64,000 bases of DNA, from NCBI RefSeq assembly GCF_022829545.1, contig NZ_JAKSYM010000322.1:1-64000 (forward strand), in the 5' to 3' direction. This document shows, in pieces, positions 9,474-17,899 of the stretch. This DNA is from Methylobacterium sp. J-030. Its GTDB lineage: Bacteria > Pseudomonadota > Alphaproteobacteria > Rhizobiales > Beijerinckiaceae. The translations under genes were made by a program, and so were the position numbers. Below the pieces are notes generated by a model. The model ran no database searches and was not told where the DNA came from. It saw nothing but the letters and a program-made list of their open reading frames with translations. Every line of letters begins with the position of its first letter. The stretch's first letter is position 1.

Positions 9474-10034
9474 ATGGTGGGAGCCACCGCACCGGCGGCC
9501 TCTGAACGAACCGACGCGCCGATCCTCGCCCAGGTCACCTTCACGGTGAACGGCCAGCGCCGCGACCTCGAACTCGACACCCGCACCAGCCTGCTCGACG
9601 CCGCGCGCGAGCACCTGCACCTGACCGGCTCCAAGAAGGGCTGCGACCACGGCCAGTGCGGCGCCTGCACGATGATCGTCGACGGCCGGCGCATCAACGC
9701 CTGCCTGACGCTGGCGATCATGCATCAGGGCGCCGAGATCATCACGATCGAGGGCCTCGGCCAGCCCGATCACCTCCACCCGATGCAGGCCGCCTTCGTC
9801 CGCCACGACGGCTACCAGTGCGGCTATTGCACGCCGGGCCAGATCTGCTCGGGCGTGGCCGTGCTGGCGGAGATCAAGGCCGGCATCCCGAGCCACGTCA
9901 CCGCCGATCTCGAAGCCGCGCCGCAGGTCACCGAGGCCGAGATCCGCGAGCGCATGAGCGGCAACATCTGCCGCTGCGGCGCCTATTCCAACATCGTCGA
10001 GGCGATGACCGAGGTGGCAGGAGCGCGGGCATGA
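9474..10034 (+). CDS. Molybdenum hydroxylase iron-sulfur subunit, xanthine dehydrogenase family (PaoA-like)
   Basis: 186 residues. The N-terminal plant-type [2Fe-2S] domain has [11 protein letters not shown] plus the later Cys in INACL. The C-terminal helical [2Fe-2S] domain has CGYCTPGQ and the CRCGAY motif. It passes electrons from the molybdenum site to FAD. GGAG lies 7 bases before the ATG. Unlike E. coli PaoA there is no Tat signal, so a cytoplasmic enzyme is inferred. The stop overlaps the next start by four bases (ATGA). The product resembles aldehyde- or purine-oxidising dehydrogenases; the substrate is unknown. Confidence 0.92.
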   Translation: MVGATAPAASERTDAPILAQVTFTVNGQRRDLELDTRTSLLDAAREHLHLTGSKKGCDHGQCGACTMIVDGRRINACLTLAIMHQGAEIITIEGLGQPDHLHPMQAAFVRHDGYQCGYCTPGQICSGVAVLAEIKAGIPSHVTADLEAAPQVTEAEIRERMSGNICRCGAYSNIVEAMTEVAGARA

Positions 10035-10981
10035 AGTCCTTCACGTACGAGCGCCCCAGCACACCCGCCGAGGCCGCCGCCGCCGTCGCCCGCAACGGCC
10101 AAGCGAAGTTCATCGCCGGGGGCACGAACCTGCTCGACCTGATGAAGCTTCAGATCGAGACCCCGCGCCACCTCGTCGACGTGAACGGGCTCGGCCTCGA
10201 TGCGGTGGAACCCACCGACGATGGCGGCCTGCGGATCGGCGCCCTGGTGCGCAACACCGACCTCGCCGCCCATCCGCGGGTGCGCAGGGATTACGGGGTC
10301 CTCGCCCGGGCGCTGCTCGCCGGCGCCTCCGGCCAGCTCCGCAACAAGGCGACCACCGCCGGCAACCTGCTCCAGCGGACCCGCTGCCCGTATTTTTATG
10401 ATACGGCCCAGGCCTGCAACAAGCGCCAGCCGGGCTCCGGCTGCTCGGCGCTGGACGGGGTGAGCCGCCAGCTCGCGGTGATCGGCGGCAGCGCGGCCTG
10501 CATCGCCACGCATCCGGGCGACATGGCGGTGGCCATGCGCGTCCTCGACGCCACCGTGGAGACGGTCGACGACGCCGGCGCCGCGCGAAAGATCCCGATC
10601 GCCGCGTTCCACCGCCTGCCCGGCGACGATCCCTCGCGCGACACGAACCTCAAGCCCGGCGAGCTGATCACCGCGGTGACGCTGCCGAAGCCGGTTCCCG
10701 GCACGCATATCTACCGCAAGGTGCGCGACCGGGCCTCCTACGCCTACGCGCTGGTCTCGGTCGCGGCGATCCTCGGCAAGGACGGCAGCGGCCACGTCGC
10801 CTTCGGCGGCGTCGCCCACAAGCCCTGGAGGGTGGAGGCGGCCGAGGCCGACCTGCCCCAGGGCGCGAGGGCCGTGACCCAAAAGGTCTTCGCCGACGCC
10901 GAGCCGACCCACGAGAACGCCTACAAGCTGAAGCTCGCCGAGCGGACCCTCGGCGCGGCGCTCAACCAAGCGAGGGCCTGA
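10031..10981 (+). CDS. Molybdenum hydroxylase FAD-binding subunit with extra [4Fe-4S] loop (PaoB-like)
   Basis: 316 residues. [13 protein letters not shown] is the FAD-binding motif of the CoxM/XdhB family and the CO-dehydrogenase flavoprotein C-terminal domain follows. The loop containing [17 protein letters not shown] then GCSA carries the cysteines that in PaoB bind an additional [4Fe-4S] cluster, which ordinary xanthine dehydrogenases lack. This points to a PaoABC-type aldehyde oxidoreductase rather than a purine enzyme. Translation is coupled to the upstream subunit by ATGA overlap. Confidence 0.92.
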   Translation: MKSFTYERPSTPAEAAAAVARNGQAKFIAGGTNLLDLMKLQIETPRHLVDVNGLGLDAVEPTDDGGLRIGALVRNTDLAAHPRVRRDYGVLARALLAGASGQLRNKATTAGNLLQRTRCPYFYDTAQACNKRQPGSGCSALDGVSRQLAVIGGSAACIATHPGDMAVAMRVLDATVETVDDAGAARKIPIAAFHRLPGDDPSRDTNLKPGELITAVTLPKPVPGTHIYRKVRDRASYAYALVSVAAILGKDGSGHVAFGGVAHKPWRVEAAEADLPQGARAVTQKVFADAEPTHENAYKLKLAERTLGAALNQARA

Positions 10982-10984
10982 GCC

Positions 10985-13204
10985 ATGAAGTTCGATTCCC
11001 CCGCCGGCCCGAACCCGATCGACCGCCTCAAGGTCGTGGGCCATGCCACCGACCGGATCGACGGCAAGTACAAGACCACCGGCACCGCGCCCTACGCCTA
11101 CGAGCGCCACGACGTCGCGCCGGATGCCGCCTACGGCTACGTGCTGGGCTCGGCCATCGCCAAGGGCCGGGTGCGCGGCATCGACACGGCCTCGGCCCGG
11201 CGGGCGCCCGGCGTCCTCGCAGTGGTCACGACCCTCGACACCCCGCGGATCGCCCGCGGCGTGATGAACGTCGCCTACCTGTTCGGCGGCGACGTGATCC
11301 AGCACTACCATCAGGCGATCGCGGTCGTGGTGGCCGAGACCTTCGAGCAGGCCCGGGCGGCGTCCTTCCTAGTCACGGTCGACTACGCCCCCGAGGCGGG
11401 GCAGTTCGACCTCGCCGTGGCGGCGAAGACCGCCGAGCCGGTGCCGGCCGACAGCGGCGAGGGCAGCGGCGGCAACGGCGAGGAGCGGGTCGGCGACTTC
11501 GAGGGCGCCTTCGCGCAGGCGCCCGTGACCCTCGACGCGACCTACATCACCGCCGACGAGAGCCACGCCATGATGGAGCCGCACGCCACGGTGGCGGCCT
11601 GGGAGGGCGACCGGGTCACGCTCTGGACCTCCAACCAGATGATCGGCTGGGGCCATGGCAGCATCGCCAAGATGCTCGGCCTGCCGAAGGAGAAGGTCCG
11701 GCTCGACGCGCCCTATGTCGGTGGCGGCTTCGGCGGCAAGCTGTTCATACGGGCCGACGCGGTGCTGGCGGCGCTCGCTGCCAAGCAGGCGGGCCGGCCC
11801 GTCAAGGTGGCGCTGACGCGCCCGCTGATCGCCAACAACACCACGCACCGGCCCGCCACGATCCAGCGGGTGCGCATCGGCGCGACGCAGGACGGCACCA
11901 TCACGGCGATCGCGCACGAGAGCACGTCCGGCAACCTGCCGGACGGCGATCCCGAGACCGCGGTGAACCAGACCAAGTACCTCTATGCGGGCAAGAACCG
12001 CCTGACCGCCATGAAGCTGGCCCGGCTCGATTTGCCCGAGGGCAACGCCATGCGCGCGCCCGGCGAGGCCCCAGGCCTCGCGGTGCTGGAGGTCGCCATG
12101 GACGAGATGGCCGAGAAACTCGGCCTCGATCCGGTGGAGTTCCGCATCCGCAACGACACGCAGGTCGTCCCGACCCAGCCGGATCTGCGCTTCTCGCAGC
12201 GCGACCTCGTCGGCTGCCTCAAGCTCGGCGCCGAGAAGTTCGGCTGGGCCAAACGGAACCCGAAGCCCGGGCAGGTCCGGGACGGCCAATGGCTCGTCGG
12301 CCTCGGCATGGCGGCGGCCTTCCGCGACAACATGGTGATGAAGTCGGGCGCCCGGGTGCGGCTCGACTCCGGCGGCACCGTCACGGTCGAGACCGACATG
12401 ACCGATGTCGGCACCGGCAGCTACACGATCATCGCGCAGACCGCGGCCGAGATGATGGGCGTGCCCCTCGACCGCGTGGCGGTTCGCCTGGGCGATTCCG
12501 AGTTCCCGGTTTCCGCGGGCTCGGGGGGACAGTTCGGTGCCAATTCCTCGACCGCGGGCGTCTATGCGGCCTGCGTGAAGCTGCGGGAAGCGATTGCGCA
12601 AAAACTCGGCTTCAACGCCACCGACGCGGTGTTCGAGGACGGGGAGGTCCGGGCGGGCAACCGCGCCATCCCGCTGGCCGAGGCCGCATCCGACGGCGCG
12701 CTGGTCGCCGAGGACACGATCGAGTTCGGCAAGTTCTCCAAGACGCAGCAGGTCTCGACCTTCGGCGCGCATTTCGTCGAGGTCGGCGTGGACCTCTACA
12801 CCGCGGAGGTGCGGGTCCGGCGGATGCTGGCGGTCTGCGCGGCGGGGCGGATCCTCAACCCGAAATCGGCCCGCAGCCAGGTGATCGGCGGGATGGTCAT
12901 GGGCACCGGCGCAGCCCTGATGGAGGAGCTGGCGGTCGACACCAAGCGCGGCTTCTTCGCCAACCACGATCTCGCCGGCTACGAGGTGCCGGTCCACGCC
13001 GACATCCCGCACCAGGAGGTGATCTTCCTGGACGAGGTCGACGCGATGTCCTCGCCGATGAAGGCGAAGGGGGTGGGCGAGCTCGGAATCTCGGGGGTCG
13101 GGGCCGCGGTGGCGAACGCGATCTACAACGCCACCGGGATCCGGGTGCGGGACTATCCGATCACCCTGGACAAGCTCCTCGACCGCATGCCGGACGCGGC
13201 CTGA
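10985..13204 (+). CDS. Molybdenum hydroxylase catalytic subunit (PaoC-like), molybdenum-cofactor binding
   Basis: 739 residues, close to the PaoC length. Family landmarks are present in order: an N-terminal a/b hammerhead domain, the GGGFGGK cofactor motif around residue 255, the AMRAPGE segment, GSGGQFGANSST, and the catalytic glutamate in KGVGELGISG near residue 695. It hydroxylates or oxidises the substrate (aldehyde or heterocycle) using water. Three bases separate it from the FAD subunit. No XdhC/PaoD-type maturation gene is next to it. A hairpin terminator follows. Confidence 0.93.
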   Translation: MKFDSPAGPNPIDRLKVVGHATDRIDGKYKTTGTAPYAYERHDVAPDAAYGYVLGSAIAKGRVRGIDTASARRAPGVLAVVTTLDTPRIARGVMNVAYLFGGDVIQHYHQAIAVVVAETFEQARAASFLVTVDYAPEAGQFDLAVAAKTAEPVPADSGEGSGGNGEERVGDFEGAFAQAPVTLDATYITADESHAMMEPHATVAAWEGDRVTLWTSNQMIGWGHGSIAKMLGLPKEKVRLDAPYVGGGFGGKLFIRADAVLAALAAKQAGRPVKVALTRPLIANNTTHRPATIQRVRIGATQDGTITAIAHESTSGNLPDGDPETAVNQTKYLYAGKNRLTAMKLARLDLPEGNAMRAPGEAPGLAVLEVAMDEMAEKLGLDPVEFRIRNDTQVVPTQPDLRFSQRDLVGCLKLGAEKFGWAKRNPKPGQVRDGQWLVGLGMAAAFRDNMVMKSGARVRLDSGGTVTVETDMTDVGTGSYTIIAQTAAEMMGVPLDRVAVRLGDSEFPVSAGSGGQFGANSSTAGVYAACVKLREAIAQKLGFNATDAVFEDGEVRAGNRAIPLAEAASDGALVAEDTIEFGKFSKTQQVSTFGAHFVEVGVDLYTAEVRVRRMLAVCAAGRILNPKSARSQVIGGMVMGTGAALMEELAVDTKRGFFANHDLAGYEVPVHADIPHQEVIFLDEVDAMSSPMKAKGVGELGISGVGAAVANAIYNATGIRVRDYPITLDKLLDRMPDAA

Positions 13205-13218
13205 TCGCGGGAGGCGAC

Positions 13219-13245
13219 GCCCTCTCCCACGGGCTGGGAGAGGGC
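13219..13245 (+). terminator. GC-rich hairpin terminator after the hydroxylase operon
   Basis: GCCCTCTCCC / GGGAGAGGGC is a perfect 10-bp stem with a 7-base loop, 15 bases after the catalytic-subunit stop. A related hairpin (CCCTCCC/GGGAGGG) occurs at 41510-41533, so it may also belong to a dispersed repeat class. Confidence 0.6.
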
Positions 13246-13558
13246 GATCGTCGGGGATGTGGGTCTCGCGCCGCGCCGGAACGGGTGGCGATGGCGCTCC
13301 GGTCGGCCTCCGGCCGCGCAAGCTAGAGGCGGCCCTGCAGGTCCGCAGACGAGCGACTAAATTTTATGTCATAAAGAATGATCCGCATCGGATCGTGCTC
13401 GGGCGGCGGCCAATACCTCAGATTCTGCCGAGAATGTGAATGTCCTGGCCCGTTAGACGGCCAACGCACCGGAACGCTTTTGGCGGATGCGATGTTTCCG
13501 GCCGCGCACGACTTGCGGTCCACGTGGCCGGTGCGCTGTTCCTCTAAGGAGCCCGTCA
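13246..13558. other. Intergenic, about 313 bases
   Basis: This is the leader region of the His-rich protein gene. It has an AT-rich patch near 13358-13385 and an AAGGAG ribosome-binding site just before the start at 13559. No further gene was seen. Confidence 0.4.
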
Positions 13559-13936
13559 ATGGACAAGACAGTCGCTGGCCTCGTCGGGGCCGTCACCCTT
13601 CTGGCCGCCGTCGATCCGGCCCTGGCCGCCGCAGCGCCCCCGGTCCGTCTGCAGGCCGCCATGCAGGCCGAGAGCTATGCCGATCTGCTGAAGCCGATTC
13701 CCGACGCCGTCGCGCTCCTCAAGGAGTCCGACGCGACGGTACAGGCCGAGCCCCTGGCGGCCGCCTCCGAGGGCGATGCGACGGTCCAGCAGGCCCAGTA
13801 CTACCATCACCACCATCACCACCACCGGTTCTTCCGGCCGTTCTACCACCATCACCACCACCATCACCGGTACTTCCGGCGTTACCATCACCATCACCAC
13901 CATCATCACGGGTACTTCCGCCCGTACGGGTACTGA
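13559..13936 (+). CDS. Exported histidine-rich protein, 125 aa
   Basis: The N-terminus (MDKTVAGLVGAVTLLAAVDPALA) is a clear signal peptide, so the mature protein is periplasmic or secreted. Residues from about 82 on carry three His blocks of 7, 7 and 8, each followed by an aromatic/Arg spacer (RFFRPFY, RYFRRY, GYFRPYGY), giving a three-fold repeat. Such tails chelate nickel, zinc, copper or cobalt; storage, buffering or scavenging are the obvious roles, but none is shown. AAGGAG lies 9 bases before the ATG. It is monocistronic, with a convergent gene downstream. Confidence 0.8.
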   Translation: MDKTVAGLVGAVTLLAAVDPALAAAAPPVRLQAAMQAESYADLLKPIPDAVALLKESDATVQAEPLAAASEGDATVQQAQYYHHHHHHHRFFRPFYHHHHHHHRYFRRYHHHHHHHHGYFRPYGY

Positions 13937-13969
13937 GGCTTCCGGGCGGGGCGTGCCTGCGCCCCGCCG

Positions 13970-14002
13970 TCAGCCCTGGCTCAGCCCTGGCTCAGCCCTG
14001 GC
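13970..14002. repeat. Three perfect 11-bp tandem repeats across a stop codon
   Basis: TCAGCCCTGGC occurs three times head to tail (13970, 13981, 13992). Read on the minus strand the innermost copy supplies the SQG-stop end of the neighbouring gene. Because 11 is not a multiple of three, each added copy changes the frame downstream of the stop only. Confidence 0.9.
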
Positions 14003-14705
14003 TCTTGGCCGCCCCCAGGATGCGCCGGTAGGTCCCGTCGAACACCGTGTTGGTCGCCGAGGTCCATTGCGAATCCGCCGACAGGGTATGCCGGCTCGCG
14101 TAGATGCGCCGGGACTGCAGTTCGCGCTCGGCGGCCTCGTCCTCGGGCATCGGCACGAGGTCGAACTCCGCATCCACCGGCACGACGGTGATCTGCATGA
14201 ACGGCTCGCCCGGCCGGAACACGTGGGTTCGCCCCTCGTCGGGGGCCTTGAACACCATGAAGTACATCATCGGCCACCAGTGGCGCAGGAGTGCGGGCAC
14301 AGCGACCGGCACGGTCCCGGTCCGGTCGGTGTAGAAGCACGGGTGCGGTTCGGTCCGGATCGCCCAACCCTCCTCCACCTTCAGGTCGAGGAGGATCTGG
14401 TAGGTGTAGTAGGCCTCGCCAAAACTCCGGAACGGCGGCCACTGGAGCCCCGGCTCGGGCGGCGGCCCGAAATCGCCCTCGAAGACGAGTTGGCCGTCCC
14501 GCGTGCTGACGTGCAGCTCGGCCGCGTAGGGGTAGAAGAGCTCGATCCCCGCCTTGGCGGCCTCCGAGAACGGGATGCAGTGCCAGGCGTATTCCTGCGA
14601 TCCGTCGGTCCGGGGCTCGGGCTGCCCCGCCCAGCCCGGGATCTCGAGCCGCGTGCGGCGCGGGCGCAGGCCCGGCTCGTTCAGCCTGTACTTGACCTGC
14701 CGCAT
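13992..14705 (-). CDS. Conserved hypothetical protein (possibly DUF6065-like), 237 aa
   Basis: Starts MRQVKYRLNEPGLRPRRTR. It contains PFSEAAKAGIELFYPY, a Trp/Tyr-rich centre (LRHWWPMMYFMVFKAP) and FRPGEPFMQITVVP. No signal peptide or membrane helix is seen. The pattern recalls the DUF6065 family, of unknown function; this is from memory and uncertain. GAGGAG lies about 9 bases before the ATG at 14705. The stop codon lies in a triple 11-bp repeat. It is convergent with the His-rich gene and divergent from a response regulator. Confidence 0.72.
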   Translation of the reverse strand: MRQVKYRLNEPGLRPRRTRLEIPGWAGQPEPRTDGSQEYAWHCIPFSEAAKAGIELFYPYAAELHVSTRDGQLVFEGDFGPPPEPGLQWPPFRSFGEAYYTYQILLDLKVEEGWAIRTEPHPCFYTDRTGTVPVAVPALLRHWWPMMYFMVFKAPDEGRTHVFRPGEPFMQITVVPVDAEFDLVPMPEDEAAERELQSRRIYASRHTLSADSQWTSATNTVFDGTYRRILGAAKSQG

Positions 14706-14931
14706 GCCGATGCTCCTCAGCGATCCGGCTCCCGCGGAGCCGCTCCGCGACGCCTCCGGGCGGGCTTCCCGCCGCACGGCCGATTCGCGAGGTGCACCAA
14801 CTCGCGATCCCGCATTCTGGTTCGCCGCCCCGGAAGACCATCTCCATCCCGCCACGGCAACGTGACCGGGCGGGGACGGGCGCGACCGGCCCGAGCCGCG
14901 TTGATGCGGCATCTGTCGCTTGGAGATCCCT

Positions 14932-15378
14932 ATGGCGGAGGCGTGTGCGCCGCAGCCCGCGGTGCTGCTGGTCGAGGACGATCCCGTGCAGCTCATGGAG
15001 GCCGCCACGGCCCTGCGCGAGGCCGGCTACGAAGTGGCCGAGGCCTCCACCGTCGAGGCCGCGCAGGCGCATCTGGCCGCCCGGCCCGAACTCGTCGCCA
15101 TGGTGGCGGATGTCGACCTCGGGGGCGAGCCCCTGACCGGCTTCACCCTCGCCAAGGCCGTGGCGGCGCGCTGGCCCGAGCGCGCGATCCTGATCGTGTC
15201 GGGGATGGTCTGGCCGGCCGAGGGGGAGGTGCCGATGGGGGCGGGCTACCTGCGCAAGCCGTTCACCGCGGACGGGCTCGCGAAGGCCCTGCGGGCGGTG
15301 CTGACGGCGCGGGGCCTGGAGAGCCCGGATGCCGCGTCCGATCCGCGCGCGCCCGGGAGCGCGCAGCATCGCGCCTGA
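14932..15378 (+). CDS. Single-domain response regulator, 148 aa
   Basis: A receiver domain only: acidic pocket LLVEDDP near residue 15, phospho-acceptor Asp in VADVDLGG near residue 60, conserved Ser in LIVSG and Lys in LRKPFTAD. No DNA-binding or enzymatic output domain follows, so it would act through protein contact or as a phosphate sink. GGAG lies 8 bases before the ATG; a TTG at 14920 is in frame. No histidine kinase is adjacent. It resembles the regulator at 20524 in the KPFTAD region. Confidence 0.85.
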   Translation: MAEACAPQPAVLLVEDDPVQLMEAATALREAGYEVAEASTVEAAQAHLAARPELVAMVADVDLGGEPLTGFTLAKAVAARWPERAILIVSGMVWPAEGEVPMGAGYLRKPFTADGLAKALRAVLTARGLESPDAASDPRAPGSAQHRA

Positions 15379-15417
15379 CGCCGTTCCCTCGACCGGGCCG
15401 AGCCTGACGGATGCCGA

Positions 15418-15630
15418 TCAATCGCCGCTCTCGCCCGCCTCCGCATCGCCGTCGTCCGACACCAGCCAGTCGGGCAGGCCGGGGATGACTTCGCCCGCGA
15501 TCGCGCCGGCACTCTCCAGGGCACGCCCCTCCTTCGCCTCCGGGCTCTCTGCCCGCACCTCCGCGAACAGCTTGCGGGCCAGGCGGTCGAGTTCCTCGTC
15601 GGAGAGCTGCTGCCCGTTCTGATCGGCCAT
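15418..15630 (-). CDS. Small acidic hypothetical protein, 70 aa
   Basis: MADQNGQQLSDEELDRLARK begins a mainly helical, acidic protein ending in an Asp/Glu/Gly-rich tail. GAGGCGA precedes the ATG. No family is recognised. It is convergent with the response regulator, 39 bases apart. Confidence 0.55.
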   Translation of the reverse strand: MADQNGQQLSDEELDRLARKLFAEVRAESPEAKEGRALESAGAIAGEVIPGLPDWLVSDDGDAEAGESGD

Positions 15631-16042
15631 CGGATATCGCCTCGACGCGTTGGGTTGGTCCGCTCCGCTGGGAACGTCCGGATAACCGGCCTGCGCCGTC
15701 CGTCGGAGCGACTCGCGATGCGGAATTGCGCCCCATGGTTAGCCGGCGATGAGTCGAGCCGGTCCGGCGCTGTCCCGAAAGCGGCGCGCAGTTTCGGCTG
15801 AACCGCGCTGAAACGCCACCACGGGCTTGCGGGCCGGCAAGACATTTTCCCGATGCTCTGGACTGAAATGCAATAAAGATCTCGTTATTACAATCGAGAC
15901 ACCATGTTTCTATAAGTAAATGAGGTGTTGCAGCGCACGTTCTGCATACCGTTGCATACGCGTTGCGGATCCCTGGGGCGGGGCTCGTGTTGATCGACAC
16001 AACCGGACCTATCCGGCCTGTAGGCTCTACCCGGAGAACGCT
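15631..16042. other. Intergenic, 412 bases
   Basis: The last 180 bases are AT-rich (around 15860-15925) and probably hold the promoter of the small exported protein at 16043. An ATG at 15920 is in frame with that gene but lacks a ribosome-binding site and would bury the signal peptide. Nothing else was seen. Confidence 0.4.
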
Positions 16043-16336
16043 GTGACTCGCTTGACCCTCGCCACCGCCGTCATGGCGGCCCTGGCGACCCCTGCCATCG
16101 CGCAGGTCGTGGAGACCCCCACCCGCACCCAGGTCGTCATACCGCCCGGGGCTCCCGGCGTGATCACGCGCCAGAACAATACGACCGGCGACGCGGACGC
16201 CTTCACATACTCGCCGACCGGCCGCGCCGCCGACGGGATCGAGACCGATTCGGCCGCCGCCGGCAACGAGGATCAACCGTCGCGGGTCGGCTCCACGGGC
16301 AGCGGCGGCGCCGGCGGCAACGGCGGCGGCGGCTGA
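16043..16336 (+). CDS. Small exported Gly-rich protein, 97 aa
   Basis: The GTG start at 16043 is preceded by GGAGAA and opens a signal peptide (TRLTLATAVMAALATPAIA, Ala-x-Ala cleavage). The mature part is about 77 residues, Thr/Pro- then Gly-rich (GSGGAGGNGGGG), with no Cys or aromatic core, and is likely disordered in the periplasm. Function unknown. Confidence 0.6.
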   Translation: MTRLTLATAVMAALATPAIAQVVETPTRTQVVIPPGAPGVITRQNNTTGDADAFTYSPTGRAADGIETDSAAAGNEDQPSRVGSTGSGGAGGNGGGG

Positions 16337-16432
16337 AGGCCGCCTGACAGACGCGCGCCTTCCCCGACTTGGAGCGCTCTGCGCCGGAGTGGACGCCGGT
16401 TCGGCGCAGGGTGCGCGTCCGACCGGAGACTG

Positions 16433-16460
16433 GGAGCCGTGCACGATCGGGCACGGCTCC
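16433..16460 (+). terminator. Perfect 10-bp hairpin
   Basis: GGAGCCGTGC / GCACGGCTCC with an 8-base loop, about 97 bases after the small exported gene. There is no T-run, so it may be a terminator or part of the adjoining repeat cluster. Confidence 0.45.
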
Positions 16461-16462
16461 AG

Positions 16463-16551
16463 GCGGGTTTCGCAAACGTGGCCACCGGTTTGGCGACGAA
16501 ACCCTGCGACACGCCGAGGAGCTCGGCGGATGAAGCGCTGGCCCGCCCACG
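16463..16551. repeat. Dispersed repeat of about 88 bp, copy 1
   Basis: This segment matches 57361-57449 in the same orientation at roughly 80 percent identity by eye (GTTTCG, TGG-CACCGGTTT, GCGACGAA, CCTGCGACA, CGAGGAGC, GCGGATGAAGC and GGCC-GCC blocks in the same order). The first 50 bases fold into a hairpin (GGGTTTCG / CGAAACCC). It lies between genes. Confidence 0.75.
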
Positions 16552-16602
16552 GTCCACGACAGTGACCTGTGGTTAGCGTCATCGGGTGATCCCACCCGAC
16601 CT

Positions 16603-16718
16603 CCTCATCCAGAGGAGCCCGTGTCCGCGGGTCTCGAGACGGCGGGCTCCAGCCAGCCGCGCCATCCCTGGAGGGCTCCTTCGAGGTCCGCGCTCCGCTC
16701 CGGCACCTCAGGATGAGG
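16603..16718. repeat. Nested inverted repeat (REP-like element)
   Basis: Outer arms CCTCATCC (16603-16610) and GGATGAGG (16711-16718) enclose an inner hairpin GGAGCCCG / CGGGCTCC (16614-16650). The layout is typical of non-coding dispersed repeats in this group. The rest of the 16337-16811 gap holds no gene I can support. Confidence 0.6.
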
Positions 16719-16811
16719 GGATCGGATGGCCGACATGCGGCTTGGCAGTCTCGTGTCGTGTACCGTGGGGCCCGCCAACACGTGTCTGCCAGGCAACGGG
16801 GCCGTCGCGCC

Positions 16812-17459
16812 TCACCCGGCGCGGCGGCCGCAGCGGATATAGTCGGACCTACCCCAGGCACTCGACCACGTCAGGCGGTCGCCCTCGACGACGAGGCGAA
16901 CGCGGGAGGACCAGCGGCGGTCCCGGTCGGCGCAATCGGCCGCCATGGTCCAGGCGTTGCCGGACCGATGCGTGTCGTGGAACGTGCAGAGCGTGGCGCC
17001 CGCCCTGGCGCGCTCGGGGGTGATCATGGCGGGCAGATAGCCTTGCCGGCGCGACGGGGCGCCGCAGGCCTCGGCCGTCGGGCCCCAGGTCCCGACATAC
17101 TCGGCGGCCGGGCGCGGGGCCGAGGCCGGCACGACCGGTTGAGCCGCGGGGGCCGATGCGGGTGCCGCTTCGACGGCGGACGCGGCCGCCGGGGCCGCGA
17201 CGCTCGCGGCGGCCGGCGCCGGCTCCTCCGACTTGGCCATCGCCAAAGCGCGGCGCGGCAGATCCTCCGGTTGATCGAACAACGGTTCCCCGACCGCCAG
17301 GGGGGCCGAGTTCCGGAACGGCATGTCCTCGGTCAGGTAGGTGGCGCAATAGGCGAACAGACCGACCCAACCCGCGGCGAGGAGGATCTGAGGCGCGTAG
17401 GAGCGCCGACCCTCCCGCGGAAGCTCGACAGCCGGCACAGCCAGAACGATCGCCGTCAC
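16812..17459 (-). CDS. Hypothetical membrane-anchored protein, 215 aa
   Basis: A short cytoplasmic N-terminus, one membrane helix (about residues 25-43, ILLAAGWVGLFAYCATYL), an Ala/Pro-rich linker (about 75-115), then a conserved-looking C-terminal domain from EYVGTWGPTAEACG to DYIRCGRRAG with three or four cysteines. The final domain has the alternation of a small beta-barrel and is probably periplasmic with disulfides. No named family is recognised. A TTAA-N7-TTAA motif lies 138 bases upstream of the start, so CtrA control is possible. Confidence 0.65.
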   Translation of the reverse strand: MTAIVLAVPAVELPREGRRSYAPQILLAAGWVGLFAYCATYLTEDMPFRNSAPLAVGEPLFDQPEDLPRRALAMAKSEEPAPAAASVAAPAAASAVEAAPASAPAAQPVVPASAPRPAAEYVGTWGPTAEACGAPSRRQGYLPAMITPERARAGATLCTFHDTHRSGNAWTMAADCADRDRRWSSRVRLVVEGDRLTWSSAWGRSDYIRCGRRAG

Positions 17460-17596
17460 CTCAACCCTCCTCGCGCTGTCGCGGGCCCCGGGGCCCTGAA
17501 CACAGTTCTCGTCACCCGGACGCTACACCGGGCACCCGAGATCGAGGATTTCTCAGTATCGGGCCATGGACCGGTTTATTAACGTCCGGTAAATCG

Positions 17597-17611
17597 TTAA
17601 CGATGCGTTAA
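17597..17611. promoter_or_regulatory. CtrA-type box TTAA-N7-TTAA
   Basis: TTAA-CGATGCG-TTAA is an exact match to the alphaproteobacterial CtrA consensus spacing. It lies between divergent genes, 138 bases from the start at 17459 (minus) and about 290 from 17900 (plus). A third TTAA occurs at 17579. In such GC-rich DNA chance matches should be rare. Confidence 0.6.
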
Positions 17612-17849
17612 TAGCTGATCCGGCCTCGGCTCCGGCGCGCGCGGCGCGCGCGATGCCCCGTCGGCGCCGACCCGCCGGCAAGGGTAGAACGATCTGCGCC
17701 GCGACCCGCCGAGCGGCACCGGGCGACGGGCCGCGAACCCGCCGCCCGAAGTCCTTCGGGCGCCCGAAAGCCATGCGCGGAGTCACCGGCAGTCTCAGCC
17801 TGTGAACTACGAAGTAGAAGGCAAAATATCGCTCGACAGTCATATAGCT

Positions 17850-17864
17850 TTAAGATTTAGTTAA
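17850..17864 (+). promoter_or_regulatory. CtrA-type box TTAA-N7-TTAA before the coiled-coil operon
   Basis: TTAA-GATTTAG-TTAA ends 35 bases before the ATG at 17900, a position suited to direct control of the operon. It is the second exact match in the same intergenic region (17460-17899), which otherwise holds no supportable gene. Confidence 0.62.
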
Positions 17865-17899
17865 TTCGCCCGGATTGTGGGCGCGCGCGAGCTCGTTTC

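Noticed and set aside
13801..13920. Possible CRISPR-like or simple-sequence repeat
   Set aside because: The CAC/CAT repeats are His codons of an exported protein in an intact frame, not spacer-repeat units.
15920..16042. Longer ATG start for the small exported protein
   Set aside because: It would put about 41 Cys/Arg-rich residues before a clear signal peptide and lacks a ribosome-binding site; the GTG at 16043 has GGAGAA.
17553..17843. Minus-strand open frame of 96 codons between the divergent genes at 17.5 kb
   Set aside because: It overlaps several TTAA motifs and an AT-rich promoter zone, and shows no family resemblance.
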